Shown here in pieces: positions 57,096-64,000 of a stretch of 64,000 nucleotides of DNA. Source of the DNA: Pseudomonas sp. ATCC 13867 (GTDB lineage Bacteria > Pseudomonadota > Gammaproteobacteria > Pseudomonadales > Pseudomonadaceae). Where the stretch lies: assembly GCF_000349845.1 (NCBI RefSeq), contig NC_020829.1, positions 2,046,001-2,110,000 on the forward strand, given 5' to 3'. Numbering within the stretch: the stretch's first letter is position 1; the number at the start of each line of letters is the position of its first letter. A program made the translations under genes and the position numbers. The notes beneath the pieces are model-generated. The model had not been told where the DNA came from, did no database searches, and saw only the letters and a program-made list of their open reading frames with translations.

Positions 57096-57604
57096 ATGGG
57101 AAGACTGGACGTTGCCTTCAACAGCGCGGGGATTCCGGCGAACTGCTGCCGGTTGATGCGCTGGGCCTGGAAACCTGGCGACGGGTGATCGATGTGAACC
57201 TGGTCGGGGTATTAAGTGCATGCTTCATCAGATCGCGGCGATGAAGGCTCCGGGCAGTGGGGCAATCATCAATGCGGCGTCGATCGCGGGTGTCCGCTCG
57301 ATGTCGGGTGATGTCGCGTATCGTGTGTCCAAGCATGGCGTGATCGGTTTGGCGCGTGCTGCGGCGATGGATTGCGGGCGCTACAACATCCGGGTCAATG
57401 CCGTGTGTCCGGGCCTGATCGCCACGCCGATGACGGTGAGCACAGGGGGACGACAAGAGCGTGAAGGTGCTGCTGGCCAACGCCGCGATTCGTCGCGCAG
57501 CAAAGCCCGAGGAGGTCGGTGAGCTGGTCATGTGGCTGGCGTCGGAGCGAGCTTCGTTCGTCACCGGCGCTCACTATCTGGTCGACGGTGGTCTTACGGC
57601 CTGA
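57096..57604 (+). pseudogene. Short-chain dehydrogenase/reductase, frameshifted remnant
   Basis: Three frames must be joined to read an SDR. Pieces in order: GRLDVAFNSAGI (NNAG-like motif), ELLPVDALGLETWRRVIDVN, then MLHQIAAMKAPGSGAIINAA...SGDVAYRVSKHGVIGLARAA (catalytic Ser-Tyr-Lys region), [19 protein letters not shown], and [20 protein letters not shown]...[13 protein letters not shown] up to TGA 57602. Single-base shifts are inferred near 57131, 57216 and 57447. The N-terminal Rossmann start is missing. The enzyme is dead; it precedes the catabolic cluster and may once have belonged to it. Confidence 0.85.
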
Positions 57605-57774
57605 TTGCCGCCTCTGTGGGCTGGTTTCGACGTTCCCCCGGGCCAGCCACTTATTCCCCCCGCGCCACCGCTTGCGGAGGCTTCTGCGATTGGCTGCGCT
57701 CCCGTCGCCTGGGAAAGGCATTGTGACGTCCAGCTCCTTCAAGGGGCTTTTCTGAGTGCTCAGAGAGGCCGGAG

Positions 57775-58491
57775 TCAGCTCTGAGTGGAAGCCTTCAGGC
57801 GCTCATGCTTGAGCACATTGCGCGTGGTGGTCTCGTAATGTTCGGTGAGCAGCTCGCAGGCCCGCTCCACGTCACGTGCCAATGCCGCGTCCAGCAGGGC
57901 GCGGTGTTCACCCGGTACATCGCGATCGATGCTGCCGGCGTACAGCAGCGACAACTGGCGATAACGCGCGGTCTGGTCGCGGAGCATTCCGGCAAAGCGC
58001 ATCAGCCAGTGCGAGTCGCAGGCCGAGAGCAGGATAGTATGGAAAGCCTCATGGGCCTGCTCCCAGTCCGGCCGCAGCATTCTCTCGGGGCCTTCCACCA
58101 CCGGCAGGCGGTCCAGGCGGTGGTGGGCGGCAATCAGCCGGCTCTCCCAGTCCAGGTCGCCTTGGGTGATGGATAACCGCAGTGCCTGGCATTCGATCAG
58201 CAGACGGGTATGGGTGATGTCGCGGATTTCTTCGGCGGAGATGCGGCCGACGCTGAAGCCTTTCTGCTCGGTGGCGAGTACGAAGCAGGTGGCAGCCAGG
58301 CGCGACAGGGCCTCGCGCAACGGGATCACGCCGGCGTCGTAGGTATCGGCGAGCTCCTTGAGGCGCAACTTGCTGCCTGGCGCCAGGCGGCCGCTGATGA
58401 TGTCCTGGCGGACACGGGATTCAAGCTGGGAAGCCATCGTGCGCTTGTCGACGCCTTCGACCGATTCCATCCAGCGTTCAGGTTGGTTCAT
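57775..58491 (-). CDS. GntR-family regulator (FCD domain)
   Basis: A 238-residue regulator. The winged helix is LESRVRQDIISGRLAPGSKL...LKELADTYDAGVIPLREALSRLA (about residues 20-72). The FCD ligand domain has the metal-binding pattern HEAFHTILLSACDSHWLMR and EHRALLDAALARDVERA. FCD proteins usually repress catabolic genes and respond to carboxylate substrates. It is divergent from the FAH-family gene and probably controls the aromatic cluster. The start is uncertain: ATG 58491 gives a normal length; ATG 58533 and ATG 58437 are alternatives, and none has a strong ribosome binding site. Confidence 0.88.
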   Translation of the reverse strand: MNQPERWMESVEGVDKRTMASQLESRVRQDIISGRLAPGSKLRLKELADTYDAGVIPLREALSRLAATCFVLATEQKGFSVGRISAEEIRDITHTRLLIECQALRLSITQGDLDWESRLIAAHHRLDRLPVVEGPERMLRPDWEQAHEAFHTILLSACDSHWLMRFAGMLRDQTARYRQLSLLYAGSIDRDVPGEHRALLDAALARDVERACELLTEHYETTTRNVLKHERLKASTQS

Positions 58492-58560
58492 GGCAGATAC
58501 CCAGTGTGCGTCAGCGTTAGCAGGATCATACACGCAGAGCCTTTTGTAGAAAATCTGAAG

Positions 58561-58605
58561 AAAATATATTTTTTAATTGACGATATATTTTAACGGGTTT
58601 AGCTT
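58561..58605 (+). promoter_or_regulatory. Promoter/operator region of the aromatic cluster
   Basis: The 12-bp palindrome AAAATATATTTT (58561-58572) is partly repeated as ATATATTTT at 58583, 19 bases on. Between them lies TTGACG (58577-58582), a -35, with TAGCTT 17 bases later as a possible -10. A GntR dimer at the repeats would cover the promoter. Confidence 0.55.
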
Positions 58606-58662
58606 TCTCCCTATGCCGTTCTGCGTGACGGTGCCGTACAACACAACAAGAGGTCCTGATCC

Positions 58663-59496
58663 ATGCGCTATGTATCGTTCAATCATCAAGGCCGCGCCGT
58701 GCTGGGCGTTCGCACTCCTGAAGGCGTGAAGGTGCTGGGTGAGGAAACCCTGGAGTCGCTGCTGACGCGTGGTGAGGACCTGGCCACCTATGGCGAGAAG
58801 GCCAAGGGGGACGTCGTGGAGGTTGGCGAACAGGACTACCTGCCGTTGATGCGCAGGCCGGGGAAGATCGTGTGTGTCGGCCTCAACTACGCCGACCACA
58901 CCAAAGAGTCGCCCTATGCGCAGCCGGACTATCCCACCCTGTTCCCGCGCTTCAACAGCAGCCTGACCGCTCATAACCAGCCGCTGGTGCGGCCGCGCGT
59001 TTCCGACACGCTGGACTACGAAGGCGAGATGGCGGTGGTGCTCAAGAGTGGCGGCCGGCATATCCCGAAAGACAAGGCTCTGGACTGCGTGGCCGGCTAC
59101 GCGCTGTTCAATGAGGGCTCCGTGCGTGACTATCAGTTCAAGTCGCCGCAATGGACAGTCGGCAAGAACTTCGACGACACCGGCGCCTTCGGTCCTGATC
59201 TGGTCACCGCGGACGAACTGCCGCTCGGCGGCAAGGGCCTGCTGTTGCAGACCAGGGTCAACGGCAAGGTGGTGCAGTCAGCCAACACCCAGGACATGCT
59301 GTTCGACGTGGCAACGATCATCTCCACCCTCAGCGAGGCGGTGACCCTGGAAGCCGGCGACGTGATCGTCAGCGGTACGCCCGCCGGCGTCGGCTTCGGC
59401 ATGGACCCGAAGGTCTATCTCAAGGCCGGCGATGTCGTGGAAGTTTCCATCGAAGGCATTGGCACGCTGGTCAATCCGGTGGTCGACGAGGCCTGA
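58663..59496 (+). CDS. Fumarylacetoacetate-hydrolase-family protein
   Basis: A 277-residue FAH-family enzyme. Motifs: PGKIVCVGLNYADHTKES, the metal-binding DTLDYEGEMAVVLKSGG (acidic residues near 120-130), FNEGSVRDYQFK, WTVGKNFDDTGAFGPDLVT, and IVSGTPAGVGFGMDP. Related enzymes hydrolyse acylpyruvates or fumarylpyruvate, or act as hydratase/decarboxylase partners in meta-cleavage routes. With a ring-cleaving dioxygenase and a hydroxylase downstream, processing of the ring-cleavage product is the likely task. First gene of the cluster; the exact substrate cannot be read. Confidence 0.92.
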   Translation: MRYVSFNHQGRAVLGVRTPEGVKVLGEETLESLLTRGEDLATYGEKAKGDVVEVGEQDYLPLMRRPGKIVCVGLNYADHTKESPYAQPDYPTLFPRFNSSLTAHNQPLVRPRVSDTLDYEGEMAVVLKSGGRHIPKDKALDCVAGYALFNEGSVRDYQFKSPQWTVGKNFDDTGAFGPDLVTADELPLGGKGLLLQTRVNGKVVQSANTQDMLFDVATIISTLSEAVTLEAGDVIVSGTPAGVGFGMDPKVYLKAGDVVEVSIEGIGTLVNPVVDEA

Positions 59497-59570
59497 GCGG
59501 TCGCCGCAACCGATGAGCAGAGAAGCCCCCTCCCTGGGGCTTCGACTACAACAAGATGAGGGAGGCGATC

Positions 59571-60476
59571 ATGGGCATCACGAGTCGTGGCGTGCATTCG
59601 ATCGATCATTACGCGCTGTACGTCCCGTCGCTACAGCAGGCCCGGCATTTCTTCGAGCACTTCGGTCTGGATGTGCAGGGGAGCGAGGCGTGGCTGGACA
59701 TTTCGGCGGCCGACGGCCATCGCTGGGCGCGCATATTGCCGGGGCCGGGCAAGTCACTGGCCTGGATCAGCTTCAATTGCTTCGAGGACGACTTCGCCAC
59801 GCTGCGCGAGCAGGTGGAGCGTAGCGGCGCGCCGCTCGAAGAAGGCGCTGGCGACGGTTTCTGGTTCCGCGATCCGGACGGCAACCTGATACAGGTCCGG
59901 GTAGGTGAGAAGACCATGCCGGATTCGCGCCCCACGAGTCCCCAGGTTGTTCGCGACCTGCGTGGCGTGGGCAGCCGGGACGCGGTGTGCCAGGTCCGGC
60001 CAAGGCGCCTGTCCCACGTCCTGTTCTTTTCTCCAGACGTGCCGCGGGCCGTGGCTTTCTATGAGCAGGCGCTGGGTTTGAAACTTTCCGACCGCTCCCA
60101 GGACATCATTGCCTTCACCCATGCGCGACACGGTTGCGATCACCATCTGGTGGCCTTCGCCAAAAGCGGCGCCAAGGGGTTCCACCACGCGGCCTGGGAC
60201 GTCCCGACCATCGATGACGTGGGCAATGGGGCGGAGCAGATGGCCGCCGCGGGCTATGTCGAAGGGTGGGGCACGGGCAGGCATTGCCTGGGTTCCAACT
60301 ACTTCCATTACGTCCGCGACCCCTGGGGCTCCTTCAGTGAGTACTCCACGGAAATGGACTTCATCGAGGCCGGGAGCGAGTGGCCGGCGGGAGACTTCCC
60401 AGCGGAGAGCTCGCTGTATCTCTGGGGGCCGCCGGTCCCCGACTACTTCATCCTGAACACCGAGGCGGGCGGCTGA
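59571..60476 (+). CDS. Two-domain VOC extradiol-type dioxygenase
   Basis: A 301-residue protein with two vicinal-oxygen-chelate domains. Domain 1 (about residues 1-115) starts HSIDHYALYVPSLQQARHFF and ends DGFWFRDPDGNLIQVRVGE. Domain 2 (about 140-270) starts RRLSHVLFFSPDVPRAVAFY and includes CDHHLVAFAKSGAKGFHHAA and GSFSEYSTEMDF. Metal ligands typical of type I extradiol enzymes are present in domain 2: His (RLSHVLFF), His (KGFHHAAWD) and Glu (FSEYSTE). It probably opens a catechol-type ring between or beside hydroxyl groups using Fe2+. GGGAGG precedes the ATG. Confidence 0.9.
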   Translation: MGITSRGVHSIDHYALYVPSLQQARHFFEHFGLDVQGSEAWLDISAADGHRWARILPGPGKSLAWISFNCFEDDFATLREQVERSGAPLEEGAGDGFWFRDPDGNLIQVRVGEKTMPDSRPTSPQVVRDLRGVGSRDAVCQVRPRRLSHVLFFSPDVPRAVAFYEQALGLKLSDRSQDIIAFTHARHGCDHHLVAFAKSGAKGFHHAAWDVPTIDDVGNGAEQMAAAGYVEGWGTGRHCLGSNYFHYVRDPWGSFSEYSTEMDFIEAGSEWPAGDFPAESSLYLWGPPVPDYFILNTEAGG

Positions 60477-60643
60477 CCGGCACGCCAGCAACTCCCTGAC
60501 GCCATTCATTTCGTATTCGCTGATTGCCTTCGGGCAAGCGGCGCGGGTTCGGCTTGCCCGATCCTGGATAAGTGGCGCAGGCAATAGCGCCCGCCCTGGT
60601 GGGTAACTTTCCGATTTCAAGAACAAGAGTGCGGAGTACAACC

Positions 60644-62410
60644 ATGAAACTGCAAAACACCTCCGAAATCATCGAAGTCCCCGTCCTGATTGTCGGAGGT
60701 GGTCCCTCCGGCCTCACGGCTTCCCTGCTGCTGTCGCGCTACGGTATCCGCAACCTGCTGATCAACAAGTATCGCTGGACCGCCAACAGCCCGCGGGCGC
60801 ACATCACCAACCAGCGCACCATGGAAGTGTTCCGGGATGCCGGTGTCGAATCGCAGGTCGTCGCCGCCGCAAGTCCCCATGAGCTGATGGCCAACAACGT
60901 CTGGGCCACCAGTTTCAGTGGCCAGGAGTTCGGCCGCCTGCTGACCTGGGGGAATGCCATCGAGCGCAAGTCCGACTACGAATTGGCCAGCCCGTCGGCC
61001 ATGTGCAACATCCCCCAGCACCTGATGGAGCCGATTCTCGCCAACGAAGCCTTGCGCGCCGGCAGCGAGATGCGTTTCAACAACGAACTCGTGGACTTCA
61101 CCCAGGATGCCGAGGGGGTTACCGCCCGCGTCCTTGATCGCGGTACCGGGCGCGAGTTCACCGTGCGCGCCCGCTACATGATCGGCGCAGACGGTGCCCG
61201 TAGCCGGGTGATGGAGTTGCTCGGCATCCCGCTGGAAGGCGAGATGGGCCTGGGCTGCGCGGTGAATGTCTGGCTGCGCGCCGACCTGCGCCGCTACTGC
61301 GAAAGCCGCCCTGGCGTGCTCTATTGGATGGTGCAGCCGGGCAACGACTACTGGGTGGGCAGCGGTACTTTCATCTGCGTTCGTCCGTGGAACGAGTGGG
61401 TGATGCTGTTCATGTACGATCCCGCACAGGGGGAACCGGACCTCAGCGAGGCAGCGGTGATCGAGCGAGCCCGCCGTGTCATCGGCGACGCCGATATCCC
61501 CGTGGAAGTGCTCGCCACCAGCAAGTGGCAGATCAACCACGTGGTCGCCAGCCACTACTCCGAAGGGCGGGTGTTCTGCTGCGGCGACGCTGTGCACCGC
61601 CATCCGCCGGCCAACGGGCTGGGCACCAACACCTCGGTGCAGGACGCCTACAACCTGGCCTGGAAGCTCGCGATGGTCCTTAAGGGGGAAGCCGGCACGG
61701 GGTTGCTGGACAGCTACAACCAGGAGCGTCAGCCGGTGGGGCGCGAGGTCGTGGACCGCGCGATGGAGAGCGTACGCAACATGTTGCCGATCTCCAGCGC
61801 GCTGGGTTTCAAGCCAGGCCAGACCGAGGCCGAAGGCTGGGCGAGCCTGCAGGAGCTCAGCGCGGACTCGGCAACCGGCCGTGAGCGCCGCGCGGCCCTG
61901 GAGCAAGCCATTCAACTGCAGCACTATCAGTTCAACTGTCATGGCGTGGAGCTGGGCCAGCGTTATCAAGGCTGCGCGGTGTCGGGGGATGGCAGCGAGG
62001 CGCCGGCCTATGGTCGGGACCGTGAACTCTACTATCACCCCACCACCTGGCCCGGTGCGCACCTGCCGCATGCCTGGTTGCATGACGCCGCCGGACACAA
62101 GCTCTCCACCCTGGATGTCTGCAGCCAGGGGCGGTTCACGCTGCTTATCGGGCACGGTGGAGAGGCCTGGCGCCATGCCGCCCAACTGGCTGCCCAGGAG
62201 CTGGGCATCGATCTGGTCGTACGCCGCATCGGGCTGGGCCTGGAATATACCGACAGCTATGGCGATTGGTCGCGGCTGCGTGAGATCCATGAGGACGGCT
62301 GCGTACTGGTCCGTCCTGACAAGCATGTCGCCTGGCGTGCGCAGCGTGTTTCACCATCTGCCGATGCATTGCTGCTGGATGCCTTGAAGGCCGTGCTGGC
62401 TCGCCACTGA
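60644..62410 (+). CDS. FAD-dependent aromatic hydroxylase (TfdB/MhpA type)
   Basis: A 588-residue class A flavoprotein monooxygenase. Motifs: VPVLIVGGGPSGLTASLLL (FAD ADP site, residues ~12-30), RAHITNQRTMEVFRDAG, YMIGADGARSRVMELLG (DG motif, about 182-198), and FCCGDAVHRHPPANGLGTN (FAD ribityl site, about 325-340). A thioredoxin-like C-terminal domain begins near residue 430. Size and motifs are close to 2,4-dichlorophenol 6-monooxygenase. It would ortho-hydroxylate a phenol to a catechol with NAD(P)H and O2, feeding the VOC dioxygenase. GGAG precedes the ATG. Confidence 0.92.
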   Translation: MKLQNTSEIIEVPVLIVGGGPSGLTASLLLSRYGIRNLLINKYRWTANSPRAHITNQRTMEVFRDAGVESQVVAAASPHELMANNVWATSFSGQEFGRLLTWGNAIERKSDYELASPSAMCNIPQHLMEPILANEALRAGSEMRFNNELVDFTQDAEGVTARVLDRGTGREFTVRARYMIGADGARSRVMELLGIPLEGEMGLGCAVNVWLRADLRRYCESRPGVLYWMVQPGNDYWVGSGTFICVRPWNEWVMLFMYDPAQGEPDLSEAAVIERARRVIGDADIPVEVLATSKWQINHVVASHYSEGRVFCCGDAVHRHPPANGLGTNTSVQDAYNLAWKLAMVLKGEAGTGLLDSYNQERQPVGREVVDRAMESVRNMLPISSALGFKPGQTEAEGWASLQELSADSATGRERRAALEQAIQLQHYQFNCHGVELGQRYQGCAVSGDGSEAPAYGRDRELYYHPTTWPGAHLPHAWLHDAAGHKLSTLDVCSQGRFTLLIGHGGEAWRHAAQLAAQELGIDLVVRRIGLGLEYTDSYGDWSRLREIHEDGCVLVRPDKHVAWRAQRVSPSADALLLDALKAVLARH

Positions 62411-62541
62411 GTTTCCCTTCCCGTTCATGAGTCCCTTCCCGCCGGGCCGGTCACACGGCCCGGTTCGGGAGTGTTTTGCCCCGCGAAGGCCTTCCGGGAG
62501 GGGACTCGCCCTATCCGCGAAAACAAGAACAAGAGGCAGAT

Positions 62542-63900
62542 ATGTTGAACAACGTGATGCTGTCCATGAGCGCCGGTTTGCTCGCCGTTGCGGCGATGAG
62601 CGCTCACGCTGAAGTCGAAGAAAAGGGGGAGGGCTCCCTGGCGCGCTGGTTGCTCGGTCCCGAGCTGGAGCATGACCACGGCATACGGATTTCCGGTCTG
62701 CTGGATGTCGGCTATGCCCGCAACAACCGCTCCAGTCATGCCGAGCGAGAGGACGGTCTGAGCAACCTGCCGCTGACCGGCTTCTCCGATGAAGGGCTGG
62801 AGCTGGCATCGGTGCATATATTTGCCGACAAGCCGCTGGTGGCCAATGTGGTACCCAGGGTCACGCCGCTGCCCGGCCCCAAACCCGAAGAGGTGTCCTT
62901 CGGATTCAGCATGGAGACGCTCTATGGGCGCAACGCCCAGTTTGCGCGGACCTTCGGCTGGGACATGCACTGGCCCGCCAACTCACCGGGCGACGACGAT
63001 GTCGAACGGGCCAAGCGCGACAAGGAGAAGTTCGTCGCCACGCCGAACCTGTTCGCTTCCATATACCTGCCCTATGGTCCCGGCTTCAGCCTGATCGCCG
63101 GGATCTTCGGCCCGGCGACGGGCTACGAGATCCCACCGAACATCCGAGAGGCGCGCAACCCATTCGCCAGCAAGACCTACGCCTTCGTCTCCGAAGCCAG
63201 CACCGTGTCGGGATTCCTGGCCAGCACCCGGTTACTCGATGACGAGAGCGGTCTTCTCGGCGTCGAGCTGGGGGTGGTACAGGGACGCAACAACCTGCGG
63301 GACAACAACAGCGGCAAGTCGGTCCTGGGCGCGCTACGCTGGCGCACGCCAGACATGCAGACCTGGATCGACTACGAGTTCATGGTTGGCGATGAGGAGA
63401 ACCATGACTTCGACGACGTCCAGGCCCCTACCGCGCGGTTGGTCTCTCACGATGGCCAGTTGCGTCAGCAGCATTCGCTGAACGCCTGGCACGCTTTCGA
63501 TACGCGTTGGTCGATGGGCGGGGAGGTGGTCTACGGTCGCCAGTCCGGGGATGGGAAGGCAGACACCGTCGATATCGTCACCGGGCCTGGTTTCGACGGA
63601 GCCTCATGGTGGGGCGTCAACGGTGTGCTGACCTACCAGCACCGCAAGGACCTGGCCTTTTCCGTTCGCGGCGAACACTTCCGCGATCGCGACGCCTTCG
63701 TGCTGTTCCCCACCAGTAGCGCTCGGGGCGACTTCAACGCTCTGACGATGGGCCTCCGATGGGACGCCACGCGCCACATCAGCATCCGTCCCGAACTGCG
63801 TTACGACTGGTTCGATCCCATCGAACATGACCGAGTCTACGGCAATGGTCGTGACCGCACCCAATTGACCGGTCTGGTCGAAGCCCTCGTGTACTTCTGA
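62542..63900 (+). CDS. Outer-membrane beta-barrel protein (porin-2 / bbp2-like)
   Basis: A 452-residue exported protein. A signal peptide (LSMSAGLLAVAAMSAHA) precedes EVEEKGEG. The rest consists of alternating barrel strands (DHGIRISGLLDVGYARNNRS, LTMGLRWDATRHISIRPELR) and ends in a C-terminal Phe (TGLVEALVYF), the outer-membrane sorting signal. It resembles the OmpL-like beta-barrel porin-2 group. In this cluster it probably admits the aromatic substrate. It is 131 bases downstream of the hydroxylase. Confidence 0.85.
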   Translation: MLNNVMLSMSAGLLAVAAMSAHAEVEEKGEGSLARWLLGPELEHDHGIRISGLLDVGYARNNRSSHAEREDGLSNLPLTGFSDEGLELASVHIFADKPLVANVVPRVTPLPGPKPEEVSFGFSMETLYGRNAQFARTFGWDMHWPANSPGDDDVERAKRDKEKFVATPNLFASIYLPYGPGFSLIAGIFGPATGYEIPPNIREARNPFASKTYAFVSEASTVSGFLASTRLLDDESGLLGVELGVVQGRNNLRDNNSGKSVLGALRWRTPDMQTWIDYEFMVGDEENHDFDDVQAPTARLVSHDGQLRQQHSLNAWHAFDTRWSMGGEVVYGRQSGDGKADTVDIVTGPGFDGASWWGVNGVLTYQHRKDLAFSVRGEHFRDRDAFVLFPTSSARGDFNALTMGLRWDATRHISIRPELRYDWFDPIEHDRVYGNGRDRTQLTGLVEALVYF

Positions 63901-63969
63901 TCCACCCCGCAATCCTACCTGCGCAAGCGTTCATTCCATCCATGCCCTTGGCGGCGGAGGAGTACCCGT

Positions 63970-64000
63970 ATGTTCGATAAAAAGTACGAATGGAAGGCCG
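63970..64000 (+). CDS. Start of a further gene, cut by the window edge
   Basis: ATG at 63970 behind GGAGGAG, reading MFDKKYEWKA to the edge. The opening is typical of major facilitator transporters for aromatic acids in similar clusters, but ten residues are too few to be sure. A transporter would complete the cluster. Confidence 0.55.
   Translation, partial: MFDKKYEWKA

Overview
The window is high-GC chromosomal DNA from a Pseudomonas species. I judge this from the protein families, from gene neighbourhoods that (from memory) match several separate blocks of the P. aeruginosa PAO1 map, and from Pseudomonas-type REP repeats in many intergenic gaps. The blocks I recognise are nrdB-nrdA with a two-component system, modABC, pcpS to dctA including oprH-phoP-phoQ, the glyoxylate operon gcl-hyi-glxR-ttuD-pykF, the PA2776/PA2778/PA2779-like genes, and the thrS-infC-rpmI-rplT-pheST-ihfA translation cluster. 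Species assignment is not possible from the window alone.

Layout. 1-2.3 kb is an accessory patch with a BRO-N protein, a REP-associated transposase inside its own REP hairpins, a DUF2188 protein and a 42-residue ORF. 2.3-9.8 kb holds class Ia ribonucleotide reductase (nrdA, nrdB), its control region with NrdR-like and DnaA-like sites, and a divergent RstAB-type two-component system. 10-14.4 kb holds molybdate uptake (modABC) convergent with an OprD-family porin; both carry a ModE-like operator. 14.5-24.4 kb holds pcpS, a dienelactone hydrolase, a PL7 alginate lyase, a lytic transglycosylase, oprH-phoP-phoQ, an AraC regulator and dctA behind a sigma-54 promoter. 24.7-31.3 kb holds adenylate cyclase CyaB, an HD protein, a decapitated LuxR regulator, a sulfate-binding protein, SstT and a urea transporter. 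31.7-40 kb is the glyoxylate-to-pyruvate operon with a HbpS-like protein and a TetR regulator; four TGTATACA-like palindromes sit in its control regions. 40-48.8 kb holds moaA, a periplasmic binding protein, a small phosphatase-like pair, the PA2779/PA2778 pair, a gamma-glutamylputrescine-oxidase-like flavoprotein, tRNA-Val, small conserved proteins, an MvaU-type H-NS analogue and a hydrolase. 49-56.3 kb is the translation cluster, ending in ihfA, a MerR gene and tRNA-Pro.

Immediately after tRNA-Pro(TGG) the content changes: an integrase C-terminal remnant and a frameshifted short-chain dehydrogenase lead into an aromatic-catabolism cluster (GntR regulator, FAH-family hydrolase, two-domain VOC dioxygenase, FAD hydroxylase, outer-membrane barrel, and the start of a further gene at the right edge). 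This looks like the surviving cargo of an old tRNA-associated island.

The points most worth testing are the ModE-like operator on the porin, the possible protease/substrate relation of the PA2778/PA2779-like pair, the operator family shared across the glyoxylate locus, a rightward intrinsic terminator with no upstream gene (candidate small RNA), and the uncharacterised phenol-type degradation cluster.
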